A stretch of 64,000 bases of DNA from assembly GCA_937893145.1 (NCBI GenBank), contig CALBJW010000012.1, forward strand, positions 1-64,000. The letters run 5' to 3'. This DNA is from an uncultured Prevotellaceae bacterium. GTDB taxonomy: Bacteria > Bacteroidota > Bacteroidia > Bacteroidales > Bacteroidaceae. Positions within the stretch are counted from its first letter, which is position 1. Every line of letters begins with the position of its first letter. The notes beneath the pieces were generated by a model. That model did no database searches. It saw only the letters and a list, made by a program, of their open reading frames with translations, and was not told the DNA's origin. Position numbers and translations under genes: made by a program. Of this stretch, positions 1-8,472 are shown piece by piece.

Positions 1-14
1 GCCTCCTTTTAAGG

Positions 15-54
15 AAGAAGTCCTTAGCAGAAATGCTTCGGACTTCTTTTTTTG
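15..54 (+). terminator. Rho-independent terminator of a gene left of the window
   Basis: AAGAAGTCC (15-23) pairs with GGACTTCTT (40-48), an inner AGC/GCT adds to the stem, and a T-run follows to position 53. It ends a transcript entering from the left and separates it from the histidine kinase promoter. Confidence 0.8.
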
Positions 55-91
55 TTTTTGATTTATTTTTGTCTATTTTTATTCTTTATAT

Positions 92-123
92 TTTGTCTTA
101 CGATATTCTTTTTTTACCTTTGC
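92..123 (+). promoter_or_regulatory. Bacteroidota-type promoter of the histidine kinase
   Basis: The -7 box TACCTTTGC lies at 115-123 and a TTTG at 92-95 sits 19 bases upstream, matching the Bacteroidota sigma consensus (TTG, about 19-20 bases, TAnnTTTG). The start codon at 144 leaves a short leader. Confidence 0.75.
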
Positions 124-143
124 ATAATTAATTGTGAAATAAT

Positions 144-1319
144 ATGAAGAATGTAAAATATTTTCTTGTTTTAATAGCTATTATAATTGCAATCAGTTCT
201 CTGCTTACTTCTAATTATTTGATTCGTGATCTTCAAAAGGAAGAAACGATGAAAATGGAAGTATGGGCAGAAGCTATGCGTTCTTTGAATGCGGCTGATG
301 AAAATATGGACTTGAATCTTGTTGTTAAAGTTATTAATGGAAATAATACAATTCCTATTATTGTCATAGATAATAAGAACTGTGTCCTTTCATATAGAAA
401 TATTGATAAGTCTATGTATTCTTCTAATGATTCTGTTGCAGAATTATTAACTTATGCAAAGAAAATGATAAATGACAAACATGTTGTGAAGATAGATATA
501 CCAGAAGAATTAGGTGGTGGAGATTATTTAAATGTTTGTTATGACGATTCTTTATTATTAAAGAGGTTGTCTGTATATCCATATATACAGTTGGGCGTAG
601 TTGTTATTTTTGTTCTTATTTCTATCTTCGCTATATTTGCTGCTTTAAGAGCAGAACAAAATAAGCTCTGGGTAGGATTATCAAAAGAGACTGCGCATCA
701 GTTGGGAACACCGATTTCTTCTTTAATGGCATGGTGTGAAGTCCTTAAGGAGTCGTATCCTGATGATGTTTTGGTGCCAGAGATGGAGAATGATGTTAAA
801 CGTCTTGAAAGAATTGCTGATAGGTTTTCAAAAATAGGTTCTATTCCAGAACCTAAACCAGAGGATATTGTTGATGTTTTGGATCGTGTTGTTACTTATA
901 TGGATCATAGAACCTCTAATAAGGTTCAAATAATTAAGAGTTATAATAATGAACCTGTTATTGTGGATTTGATCCCTTCACTTTTTGAGTGGGTTGCAGA
1001 AAATCTTTGTAAGAATGCAGTTGATGCAATGGGTGGAGCTGGAAAAATTGAAATAAAACTTTTTGAAGAAAATGGTCAAGTAAACATTGATTTCTCTGAT
1101 ACTGGCAAAGGAATGCAAAAGAAGATGTTTAATAATGTTTTTAAGCCAGGTTTCACAACAAAAGAACGTGGTTGGGGATTAGGTTTATCTCTTGCTAAGC
1201 GAATTATTGAGGAATACCATAAGGGTAAAATATATGTTAAATCATCAGAAGTTGGTAAAGGAACAACCTTTAGAATAGAACTTCCACAGAATATAAGAGA
1301 TAACATGATAGAGAAGTAA
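144..1319 (+). CDS. Membrane sensor histidine kinase
   Basis: This 391-residue protein should be a two-component sensor kinase in the inner membrane. Two hydrophobic segments (about residues 5-27 and 145-168) flank a periplasmic sensor of roughly 115 residues with no family I recognise. The phosphoacceptor motif ETAHQLGTPISSL places the histidine at H185. The ATPase domain shows ENLCKNAVDAMGG (N box), DTGKGM (G1) and GWGLGLSLAKRI (G2). No response regulator is adjacent, so the partner is either encoded elsewhere or lies left of the window. It has its own promoter and is followed by a fresh promoter, so it is probably not cotranscribed with the capsule genes, although it could regulate them. 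Confidence 0.9.
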   Translation: MKNVKYFLVLIAIIIAISSLLTSNYLIRDLQKEETMKMEVWAEAMRSLNAADENMDLNLVVKVINGNNTIPIIVIDNKNCVLSYRNIDKSMYSSNDSVAELLTYAKKMINDKHVVKIDIPEELGGGDYLNVCYDDSLLLKRLSVYPYIQLGVVVIFVLISIFAIFAALRAEQNKLWVGLSKETAHQLGTPISSLMAWCEVLKESYPDDVLVPEMENDVKRLERIADRFSKIGSIPEPKPEDIVDVLDRVVTYMDHRTSNKVQIIKSYNNEPVIVDLIPSLFEWVAENLCKNAVDAMGGAGKIEIKLFEENGQVNIDFSDTGKGMQKKMFNNVFKPGFTTKERGWGLGLSLAKRIIEEYHKGKIYVKSSEVGKGTTFRIELPQNIRDNMIEK

Positions 1320-1354
1320 TATCTATAGTCTAATTAAAAATAGTTGTAGATTTA

Positions 1355-1384
1355 TTGTTTTCTCAAAAAATATAGTTAACTTTG
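1355..1384 (+). promoter_or_regulatory. Promoter of the capsule operon
   Basis: TTG at 1355-1357 and TAACTTTG at 1377-1384 are 19 bases apart, a good Bacteroidota promoter. Predicted transcription starts near 1390, giving a leader of about 130 bases before upxY. I see no invertible repeats flanking it, so the phase-switching arrangement of Bacteroides fragilis capsule promoters is not evident here. Confidence 0.75.
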
Positions 1385-1396
1385 CATAATATTTTA

Positions 1397-1415
1397 GTTG
1401 ATATCAACAGTTTTT
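1397..1415 (+). promoter_or_regulatory. Leader hairpin with T-run, possible pause or terminator site
   Basis: The perfect palindrome GTTGATATCAAC (1397-1408) can fold as a 4-bp stem with an ATAT loop and is followed by AGTTTTTT. It lies within about 20 bases of the predicted transcription start. A weak hairpin plus U-tract is the kind of element at which NusG-like antiterminators act. The function is inferred. Confidence 0.4.
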
Positions 1416-1467
1416 TATTACGAAATGCATCTAACAAATTGATTCTTATTCTTTTATAAGGATGAGG

Positions 1468-1515
1468 ATGAGTAGTAGGTATGTGTTTGATATAATATAT
1501 TTTCTTTTAATGTAA
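1468..1515 (+). CDS. Possible 15-residue leader peptide ahead of upxY
   Basis: A short frame starts at ATG 1468 (or 1462) after the Shine-Dalgarno-like stretch AAGGATGAGG (1458-1467) and ends in TAA at 1513-1515, seven bases before the upxY start. The peptide is MSSRYVFDIIYFLLM, hydrophobic at its C-terminus. It could couple translation to upxY or to leader folding. It could also be chance, because the region is AT-rich. Confidence 0.3.
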   Translation: MSSRYVFDIIYFLLM

Positions 1516-1521
1516 ATTATA

Positions 1522-2085
1522 ATGAGTGAGCAGTCCCATATATTCCAGGATGAAATTTGCTGGTATGTGATGCGAGTTTTCAAAAAGGAACGTGAAGTTG
1601 AGGAGCTTTTAAGAAGTCCTCATGGATTGCCATATTTCATTGCAAAGAAATTTAACATAAGAACATTTCAAGGGAAGAAGAAATCAATTTTAGAACCATC
1701 TATTCCTGGTATCGTTTTTGTTCATGCAAAACGTAAGCAGATAAGAGAATTTAAAAAGTATTGTTCTTTCATTCAGTACTGTTATACTAAAAGTGATGAT
1801 AAGGAAGTTCCGTTGATTGTGCCGGATAAACAGATGGACAATTTTATTAAGATTGCAGAACAAGTTGAGTCTGACATCTTATATTATCGTCCTGAAGAAA
1901 TATCGTTGTCCAAAGGGCAAAGGGTTCGAGTTCACGGCGGGCTATTTGATGGTTTAGAAGGTGTTTTGTTAAAAGTAAAGGGAAAAAGGTGCAAAAGAAT
2001 TGTGGTTAGAATAGAAGGGATTACAGCAATAGCCGCATCAGAGATTTCACCTGATTTAATTGAAATTGTAAAAACTACATCATAA
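1522..2085 (+). CDS. upxY: UpxY-like transcription antiterminator (NusG paralogue)
   Basis: This 187-residue protein belongs to the NusG/RfaH superfamily. The NGN domain starts at WYVMRVFKKEREVEELL (about residues 14-30), contains the SIPGIVFVH strand, and is followed by a KOW domain with LSKGQRVRVHGGLFDGLEG. In Bacteroides, UpxY proteins are the first genes of capsule operons and prevent premature termination in the leader of their own operon. The position here is the same: first gene after the promoter, two bases before the next gene, at the head of tens of kilobases of capsule genes. No UpxZ-like inhibitor gene follows, unlike the B. fragilis arrangement. Confidence 0.88.
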   Translation: MSEQSHIFQDEICWYVMRVFKKEREVEELLRSPHGLPYFIAKKFNIRTFQGKKKSILEPSIPGIVFVHAKRKQIREFKKYCSFIQYCYTKSDDKEVPLIVPDKQMDNFIKIAEQVESDILYYRPEEISLSKGQRVRVHGGLFDGLEGVLLKVKGKRCKRIVVRIEGITAIAASEISPDLIEIVKTTS

Positions 2086-2087
2086 CA

Positions 2088-2882
2088 ATGAAGATATCTA
2101 TTATTACTGCAGTTTATAATGGCCAAGCTCGTGTAAGTGATGCCATTGAAAGTGTGCTCAAGCAAGATTATGCAGATATCGAGTACATTGTTGTTGATGG
2201 TTGTTCAACAGATGGAACTTTAGATGTCATCAACAAATATGGAGACAAGATAACTACTTTTGTGTCTGAACCTGATTATGGATTGTATGATGCTTTGAAT
2301 AAGGGCATTGGTTTAGCAACAGGTGAATATATTGGATTTGTTCATGCTGATGACATGTTGTATGATTCTAATGTTATTTCAAAAGTAGTATCAAAAATCA
2401 AGGATACGTCTTGTGATATCTTTTATGGCGATGGCATCTATGTTGATGCAACAGACAAAGAAAAGGTTATTAGAAATTGGGTAAGTGGTAATTTCAGAAA
2501 AGATAAAGTGAAGCATGGATGGTTACCTCTTCATCCAACCGTATATATTAAAAAGGAAGTCTATATGAATAATGGACTTTACGATAAGTCATTCAAGATT
2601 TCTGGTGATACGGAATTGTTAGTTAGATATTTGTACAAAGGTGATTTCAATGTGGCATACCTTCATGATTATATCATCAAGATGCGTATGGGCGGAATGA
2701 GTACTTCTGTAAGGCATTCACGAGATAAATGGTCAGAAGATATTCGAGTGTACACGTCGCATGGACTTTCTCCTTTGTGTGTTGTACGAAAGGTGTTGCG
2801 TAAGATTCCGCAATTTGTTTCTCAGAAGTCCTTCTATACATATTTAGCAGAGAAGGTAAAGTCGAAAATTAGTATCAAATAG
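2088..2882 (+). CDS. GT2 family glycosyltransferase (WcaA-like)
   Basis: A 264-residue GT-A fold transferase that should transfer a sugar to the lipid-linked growing repeat unit at the cytoplasmic membrane face. The N-terminus MKISIITAVYNGQ, the nucleotide-binding VVDGCSTDGT and the metal-binding HADD motif are typical of GT2. The stretch SEPDYGLYDALNKGIG recurs in closely related form in the transferases at 14310 and 23259, marking a paralogous trio. It is unusual that a transferase sits between upxY and the export genes. Sugar specificity cannot be told. Confidence 0.88.
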   Translation: MKISIITAVYNGQARVSDAIESVLKQDYADIEYIVVDGCSTDGTLDVINKYGDKITTFVSEPDYGLYDALNKGIGLATGEYIGFVHADDMLYDSNVISKVVSKIKDTSCDIFYGDGIYVDATDKEKVIRNWVSGNFRKDKVKHGWLPLHPTVYIKKEVYMNNGLYDKSFKISGDTELLVRYLYKGDFNVAYLHDYIIKMRMGGMSTSVRHSRDKWSEDIRVYTSHGLSPLCVVRKVLRKIPQFVSQKSFYTYLAEKVKSKISIK

Positions 2883-2908
2883 ATTAGAAATAAATAATCA
2901 GGTATAAG

Positions 2909-3736
2909 ATGTTTTCAAGAAAATTATTTTCATTTACAACATTCTTGTCTGCTGTGACATTGATGTTGTGCCTTAATGGTTGCGTTTCAAAGTCAAAAGT
3001 AACTTATCTTCAGGGAGCTGATGAGTTTGCAACCCCAACGCCACTTCCAACAACTTATGAAATTAAGATTCAGCCAGATGACCAGTTGGCGATTAGTGTT
3101 TCCTCAAGTGAAAAAGAACTTTTGGACCCTTTTACAAATAAGGTTGCCATTGGAACAGGAGGAGGTGCTGCTGGTGGCGGTGGTACCGATGGACGTTCTC
3201 ATGGTGGTATGTGGTTCACTGTTGACAAGGGTGGATTCATTGAATTTCCAGTCTTTGGATTAATTAAGGTGTCGGGTTATACTCGTAATGAGTTGGCTCG
3301 AATGATAGAACAACGTCTTAAGTCTGGAGGTTACACACAGGATCCAGTTGTGTCTGTTGAAATCATGAGTTTCAAGGTAACAATTCTTAGTGATGGAAAC
3401 AACTCGGTAGTAACATGTGGTAGTGAAAGATTTACTATTCTTGAGGCCATTGCTAAAGCTGGAGGTATTCAATTGTCTGGTAAGCGCCAGAATGTGCTTG
3501 TTCTCCGCGAACAAGATGGCAAGGTGCAAACCTTTAGAGTTGACTTGTCAAATGCAAAGTCAACACTTAACTCTCCTGTTTATTATTTGAAGCAGAATGA
3601 CGTTATTTATATAGAACCTAATGGAGCATCGCGTGTAGATGCGAGTCCATTCTATAAGTATGCTTCTGCATTTGGTTCAGTTGCTGCACTCGTTACAACA
3701 GTAATCAGTTTCCTCCTTTTGTATAAGAAATTTTAA
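2909..3736 (+). CDS. wza: Wza-like polysaccharide export lipoprotein
   Basis: This 275-residue protein is the outer-membrane polysaccharide export (OPX) component. A signal peptide ends in lipobox LNGC with Cys25. The Poly_export region begins at YEIKIQPDDQLAISVSS. A Gly-rich, probably flexible stretch follows (about residues 84-101), then KGGFIEFPVFGLIKVSGYTR and an SLBB-like soluble region (about residues 155-215, LEAIAKAGGI). A C-terminal hydrophobic helix (about residues 250-270) may span the outer membrane as in E. coli Wza. It is shorter than E. coli Wza, as is usual for Bacteroidales, and lies 10 bases before the Wzc-like partner. Confidence 0.9.
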   Translation: MFSRKLFSFTTFLSAVTLMLCLNGCVSKSKVTYLQGADEFATPTPLPTTYEIKIQPDDQLAISVSSSEKELLDPFTNKVAIGTGGGAAGGGGTDGRSHGGMWFTVDKGGFIEFPVFGLIKVSGYTRNELARMIEQRLKSGGYTQDPVVSVEIMSFKVTILSDGNNSVVTCGSERFTILEAIAKAGGIQLSGKRQNVLVLREQDGKVQTFRVDLSNAKSTLNSPVYYLKQNDVIYIEPNGASRVDASPFYKYASAFGSVAALVTTVISFLLLYKKF

Positions 3737-3746
3737 TGTTTAGGCC

Positions 3747-6182
3747 ATGAATGATAGAAGATCATCAAATAGACATATGAAAAAGCAGAACAATTCTGGT
3801 TTTGATATATCAGCCATATTAGGACTTGTTTTAAGAAACTGGTATTGGTTCTTGCTTTCGTTGGCAATTAGTCTTGCTGTGGGATATGTTTATATGGAGA
3901 AACAAGTTCCTCAGTTCGTCCATAGTACTGTGCTCATGATTAAGAATGCAAACAACAATGCAAACATGAACCAGTTCTTGGAAATCAATGGAGTACAGTC
4001 TGGCAATACCAGTTCTTTGGAGAATGAACTTTATATCCTTCGTTCTTTGCAGTTGCAGAAAGAAGTTGCAAGAAAGTTAGATTTGGATGTTACATATAGC
4101 AAGATTGGTCGATTCCGTAACTTCCCAATGTTCAAGGATTCTCCAATTAAGGTCGTCTTCAAAGATGATTTCTGTGGTTACACAACATGTAAGATTACTC
4201 CTATTTCAAAGGACAAATACGACCTTTCCGACTTGAAGGTTAATGGACAAATCATGCCAGAATCCTTCAAGGGTAAGAAGTTTAATGAAACCATAATTAC
4301 AACAGCAGGAAAGATTGTTGTGAAATCAGTTCCTGAAAATGTAGAATATAATTTGAATGTACCTATTCTTGTAGAACGAAATTCCCTTGATGGTGCTGCT
4401 GCAAGATTAAGAGCATGTGTTTCAACAGAGTCTGTCTTGAAAAATGGTTCATTGGTGCAGATCAATTATGTTGGCTCAAACTTGTCAGAGATAGATGCTG
4501 TTCTCACAACCATAGCAGATGAATATGCAAAAGAAATGGTTGATGATAAGAAACGAGTTATTGTCAGCACAGCAGAATTTATCGAAGAACGTATTAAACA
4601 AATCGGTGAAGAACTTGGAAAGGTTGAGAGCAAGTTGACATCTTTCAAGCAAGAACATAACATTTTGGATGTAGAAGCAAGTGCAAGTGAGTATTTAGGT
4701 CAAAGCACAGCTGCGCGTGCAGAGGTAGATGAAATACAGTCACAGGCAAGTATTGCATCATACATCAAGAACTACGTTCAGGATAGAACAAAGACAAGTG
4801 AGATTATTCCTAATGTGTCAGGTGTAGGTGATGCTGGTGTACAAGGCCAGATTTCAGCATATAATGACCTCTTGCTCAAAAAGAATCGTCTTGCTATGAA
4901 TTCGAGCGAAGAGAGTCCTGTGGTTCAGAAGATGAATACACAGCTCGATGCTATGCGTACAACTATCACTGGTTCTATTGATAACTACCTCTCTACATTA
5001 AATCTTAAGCTTAGAAACTCCCGTGCGAAAGAAGGTCGTGCAAACAGTCGAATTGCAGCAATACCTTCGCAGCAGAGTTACACTTTGAATATTGAACGCC
5101 AGCAAGATATTAAATCTTCACTTTATGTCTTCTTGTTGAATAAACGTGAAGAGGCTGCCATGCAGCTTTCTGCTACAGCAACAGATATGAGAGTTATCGA
5201 GGCTCCTTTTGGTAGTTCTGCACCAATATCTCCAGATAAACCTCGTCTTTGGTTAATGTCTATTATAATAGGTTTAGCCATTCCTTTAGGTGTTATTCTT
5301 TTGATGAAGATGTTAGACCCAAGTGTTCATAATAAAAAGGAACTCAAGAGTTTAACAAGTATTCCAGTTGTTGGTTCTATTCCTAAGCAAAGTGATAAGA
5401 AGAAAGCGAACAGCAATACTATCATTGTAAATGATGAAGATAATAATTCTATCACAGAGTCTTTGCATATCTTGCAGTCGAATTTGAATTATATGGGTGT
5501 TGCTGGCACCAACAAACAGGTTCTTTTGTTTACTTCAGGTCATCCGGCTGCAGGTAAGTCTTATGTCAGCACGAATTACGCTGCAACACTTGCTATGAAT
5601 GGTAAGAAAGTTATTTGGGTTGATATGGATATTCGTAAGTTCCATAAGGTAACATTTATTGATGATACTACAAAAGCCAAAGCACATCGCTTAGGACTTA
5701 CAACATATCTTTCAGATTCGGAAGTGTCTATAAAAGACATTATCTACAAGAGTAATTTCAACGAATTGCTCGATATTATTACTGCAGGCCCAATACCACC
5801 AAATCCTGTTCAGCTTCTTATGAGCGATAGACTTGATAATCTGATTAAGGAACTCAGAGAAGAATACGATTACGTTATCATCGATAACGTGCCAATGGAT
5901 ATGGTGGCAGATGCAAGTATCACAAACCGTTTGGCTGATATCACCGTTTATGTTGTTCGTTCTGGTTACACACATCGTCGTTTTATTACCGAACTCAATG
6001 AAGGCTCAGAGAGCGGAAGCCTTAAGAATCTCTGCCTTGTATTGAACAATGTTGACAAGAAGAATCAGGGTTATGGTTATGGATATGGATACGGTTATGG
6101 CTATGGCTATGGTTATGGCTACGGCTATGGTTATGGAAAGGGTAAGAAGAAAAAGAAGTCTTTTAGACTCTTCCGTAAGTAG
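3747..6182 (+). CDS. wzc: Wzc-like polysaccharide copolymerase and BY-kinase
   Basis: At 811 residues this is a chain-length regulator joined to a bacterial tyrosine kinase. TM1 is at about residues 35-50. A long periplasmic Wzz-type region with coiled coil follows (about 60-495) and TM2 is at about 500-520. The kinase shows Walker A GHPAAGKS (about 598), Walker A' VIWVDMDIRK (about 622) and Walker B YVIIDN (about 710). The C-terminus carries eleven consecutive Gly-Tyr dipeptides (residues 775-796) and then a Lys-rich end. Tyrosine clusters at this place are the autophosphorylation sites of BY-kinases, but such a perfect GY repeat is striking. Its phosphorylation state should control oligomerisation and polymer length with the Wza partner. 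Confidence 0.93.
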   Translation: MNDRRSSNRHMKKQNNSGFDISAILGLVLRNWYWFLLSLAISLAVGYVYMEKQVPQFVHSTVLMIKNANNNANMNQFLEINGVQSGNTSSLENELYILRSLQLQKEVARKLDLDVTYSKIGRFRNFPMFKDSPIKVVFKDDFCGYTTCKITPISKDKYDLSDLKVNGQIMPESFKGKKFNETIITTAGKIVVKSVPENVEYNLNVPILVERNSLDGAAARLRACVSTESVLKNGSLVQINYVGSNLSEIDAVLTTIADEYAKEMVDDKKRVIVSTAEFIEERIKQIGEELGKVESKLTSFKQEHNILDVEASASEYLGQSTAARAEVDEIQSQASIASYIKNYVQDRTKTSEIIPNVSGVGDAGVQGQISAYNDLLLKKNRLAMNSSEESPVVQKMNTQLDAMRTTITGSIDNYLSTLNLKLRNSRAKEGRANSRIAAIPSQQSYTLNIERQQDIKSSLYVFLLNKREEAAMQLSATATDMRVIEAPFGSSAPISPDKPRLWLMSIIIGLAIPLGVILLMKMLDPSVHNKKELKSLTSIPVVGSIPKQSDKKKANSNTIIVNDEDNNSITESLHILQSNLNYMGVAGTNKQVLLFTSGHPAAGKSYVSTNYAATLAMNGKKVIWVDMDIRKFHKVTFIDDTTKAKAHRLGLTTYLSDSEVSIKDIIYKSNFNELLDIITAGPIPPNPVQLLMSDRLDNLIKELREEYDYVIIDNVPMDMVADASITNRLADITVYVVRSGYTHRRFITELNEGSESGSLKNLCLVLNNVDKKNQGYGYGYGYGYGYGYGYGYGYGYGKGKKKKKSFRLFRK
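6069..6134 (+). repeat. Hexanucleotide GGNTAY tandem repeat, 11 units, in wzc
   Basis: Eleven units GGTTAT/GGATAT/GGATAC/GGCTAT/GGCTAC encode (Gly-Tyr)11 at the Wzc tail. The units differ at wobble positions. This indicates selection on the protein repeat and lowers, without abolishing, slippage. Changes in unit number would stay in frame and alter the number of phosphorylatable tyrosines. Confidence 0.95.
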
Positions 6183-6239
6183 TATCAATGATTTTTGCAC
6201 ACTTACTTATTTAATAAGTTTAGATAAACACCTCATTTT

Positions 6240-7094
6240 ATGAGCAATAATAATGAAAGTTGGGATTTGGTAATCAAACCAGAACGAAGTCTTCTATATA
6301 TCAATTTCAAAGAAATATGGAGGTATCGTGACCTTTTCGTCCAGTACGTTAAGAGAGACATCATTACCGTATATAAGCAGACGATATTAGGTCCGTTGTG
6401 GTTTTTCATTTCACCTATCTTGACCACCATCATGCAGACATTTGTCTTCCATGACCTTGCAGGTATCTCAACAGGTGATATTCCTCCATCAGTATTTATG
6501 ATGAGTGGTAATATTCTTTGGATGTACTTCAACTCTTGCTTCTCAACAGGACAAGGAGCCTTTACAAGCAATCAGGGAGTGTTCTCAAAAGTCTATTTCC
6601 CTCGCCTTGTAGCACCATTGTCTGGTATCACATCGTCATTCATAAAGACTGCAATCCAAAGTATTACTTTGATGGCATACTATCTGTATTTTGTATTCCT
6701 TGGAGTAAACATGCATTTCACGATTGAAGCATTGATGTTGCCATACTTAATTGTTTTGACAGCATTGTTTGGACTTGGTTGTGGACTCATCATCTCTGCA
6801 TTAACCGTTAAGTATAGAGACTTGAACAATCTTGTTACTTTCGGTATGCAGTTGTGGATGTATGCAACACCGGTTCTCTATCCTGTTTCAATAGCAAAAG
6901 ACCCAAAGATGGCATTCATCTTGAAATTAAATCCACTGCAGGGAATCTTCACAGACTTCCGTTACATGATAACAGGAATGGGCGAGATGGACTGGTCTGG
7001 TTTGCTTTATAGTTCCGTAGTAACATTTATTGTTCTGTTCCTTGGTATCATAGTGTTCAATCGCCAGGAGCGTACATTCATGGATACTATTTAG
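6240..7094 (+). CDS. wzm: ABC-2 type polysaccharide exporter permease (Wzm/TagG/KpsM-like)
   Basis: A 284-residue inner-membrane permease with about six transmembrane segments. An N-terminal amphipathic region (IWRYRDLFVQYVKRDIITVY) and the LGPLWFFISPI segment are typical of the TagG/Wzm/KpsM family, which forms the channel for lipid-linked polysaccharides. SALTVKYRDLNNL and YATPVLYPVS are family features in the second half. It is followed eight bases later by its ATPase. Its presence points to ABC-transporter-dependent export, which is unusual beside a full Wzc kinase. Confidence 0.9.
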   Translation: MSNNNESWDLVIKPERSLLYINFKEIWRYRDLFVQYVKRDIITVYKQTILGPLWFFISPILTTIMQTFVFHDLAGISTGDIPPSVFMMSGNILWMYFNSCFSTGQGAFTSNQGVFSKVYFPRLVAPLSGITSSFIKTAIQSITLMAYYLYFVFLGVNMHFTIEALMLPYLIVLTALFGLGCGLIISALTVKYRDLNNLVTFGMQLWMYATPVLYPVSIAKDPKMAFILKLNPLQGIFTDFRYMITGMGEMDWSGLLYSSVVTFIVLFLGIIVFNRQERTFMDTI

Positions 7095-7102
7095 TATAAT
7101 AT

Positions 7103-8407
7103 ATGAATAGCAACACAGCAATCTCCTTTGAGAACGTTTCGAAGATGTACCGTTTAGGTCTTGTCGGAACTGGCACTTTAGGACAAGACTTGAATCGTTG
7201 GTGGAAGATGAACATTCTCCATCAGGAGGATCCTTATCTTAAAATCGGTCAAACAAACGACCGTACCACTAAAGGTTCTGGAGATTTTGTGTATGCTCTT
7301 CGAGATATAGACTTCAAGGTAGAGCAAGGTGATGTACTTGGTATCATAGGTAAGAATGGTGCAGGAAAGTCAACATTACTCAAGCTCCTCTCACGAATTA
7401 CAGCACCTTCTACTGGTATGATAAAGACGAGAGGCCGCCTTGCATCATTGCTTGAGGTTGGAACAGGCTTTCATCCCGAACTAACTGGTCGTGAAAACAT
7501 CTACATGAACGGAAGTATTATGGGTATGACAAAGTCAGAGATTACCCATAAACTCGATGAAATCGTTGACTTTGCAGGTGTAGAAAGATACATTGATACT
7601 CCAACCAAACGATATTCTTCTGGTATGCAGGTGCGATTAGGCTTTGCTGTTGCAGCATTCCTGGAACCAGAGATACTTGTAGTTGATGAAGTTCTTGCAG
7701 TTGGTGATGCAGAATTCCAGAAGAAAGCCATCACTAAGATGAAAGATGTGAGCAACGGAACAGGACGAACAGTCTTGTTTGTTAGTCATAACATGGGTGC
7801 AGTCAGACGTTTGTGCAAGCATGGATTAGTCTTGAAGAACGGAATGATTGATTATACAGGAACAGCAGATGAATGTGTTGACCACTACCTTATTGATTAC
7901 ACAGAATCCATAGAACAGTCTGTGAAGATAACATCAAAGCATCGAAACAGGAACATCATTCTTCCTGAGTTAGAGATTGAAGAAGTTGCATTTGATGAGA
8001 AACCAACAGAACTTTCAACAGACGAACCTATCAATCTTTCTATAAAAGTAAAGAGAAACAATCCGAATATTCAGAACGCATATTTTGCTGTTATCATCAA
8101 TGATGCAGTAACAGAGACACGCCTCTTCAATTACTATTCTTCACCTCACAACCTTCCACGAGGAAAAGATGAATTCATAGTTCACCTCTCTTTGAAGAAT
8201 CATAACCTCAACAAACGCCTTTTCACCATTGATGTAGAGGCATCAACAACCATTGACCTTGTTGGTGCAAAAGTCATGGACCAGGTGTATAAGGTTCTTT
8301 CATTTGAGATAAAGTATAGGTCAAAGAAAGAGAATCAGGTATGGAACGAAAGTTGGGGACTCGTTACTCTTAGAGGAGATGATAATGTAGATTGTGAGAT
8401 AGAGTAG
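7103..8407 (+). CDS. wzt: ABC transporter ATPase with C-terminal substrate-binding domain (Wzt-like)
   Basis: The 434-residue protein energises polysaccharide export with the preceding permease. The nucleotide-binding domain (about residues 1-250) has Walker A GKNGAGKS (about 83), signature YSSGMQVRLG (about 171) and Walker B EILVVDEVLAVGD (about 191). The final 170 residues resemble the Wzt C-terminal beta-sandwich, which in O9a-type systems recognises the modified chain end before export. A loop of about 25 residues before the P-loop region (WWKMNILHQEDPYL) is characteristic of polysaccharide exporters. Having this domain suggests the polymer carries a terminal modification that licenses export. 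Confidence 0.92.
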   Translation: MNSNTAISFENVSKMYRLGLVGTGTLGQDLNRWWKMNILHQEDPYLKIGQTNDRTTKGSGDFVYALRDIDFKVEQGDVLGIIGKNGAGKSTLLKLLSRITAPSTGMIKTRGRLASLLEVGTGFHPELTGRENIYMNGSIMGMTKSEITHKLDEIVDFAGVERYIDTPTKRYSSGMQVRLGFAVAAFLEPEILVVDEVLAVGDAEFQKKAITKMKDVSNGTGRTVLFVSHNMGAVRRLCKHGLVLKNGMIDYTGTADECVDHYLIDYTESIEQSVKITSKHRNRNIILPELEIEEVAFDEKPTELSTDEPINLSIKVKRNNPNIQNAYFAVIINDAVTETRLFNYYSSPHNLPRGKDEFIVHLSLKNHNLNKRLFTIDVEASTTIDLVGAKVMDQVYKVLSFEIKYRSKKENQVWNESWGLVTLRGDDNVDCEIE

Positions 8408-8431
8408 TGCAGTTATAAGGTTGAATGAGGA

Positions 8432-8472
8432 ATAAGATATACTATCTTATCGTGGAAGATATACTATCTTAT
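8432..8472. promoter_or_regulatory. Twin palindromes upstream of the aminotransferase cassette
   Basis: The gap 8408-8526 holds two copies of AAGATATACTATCTTAT (8434-8450 and 8456-8472), spaced 22 bases, about two helical turns. Each contains the dyad AAGATA-TAC-TATCTT, and the first extends to 8-bp arms (8432-8439 and 8443-8450). The second copy runs into TTTGC (8472-8476), part of a possible weak -7 box. The arrangement resembles a pair of operator sites. The cognate regulator is unknown. Confidence 0.55.
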
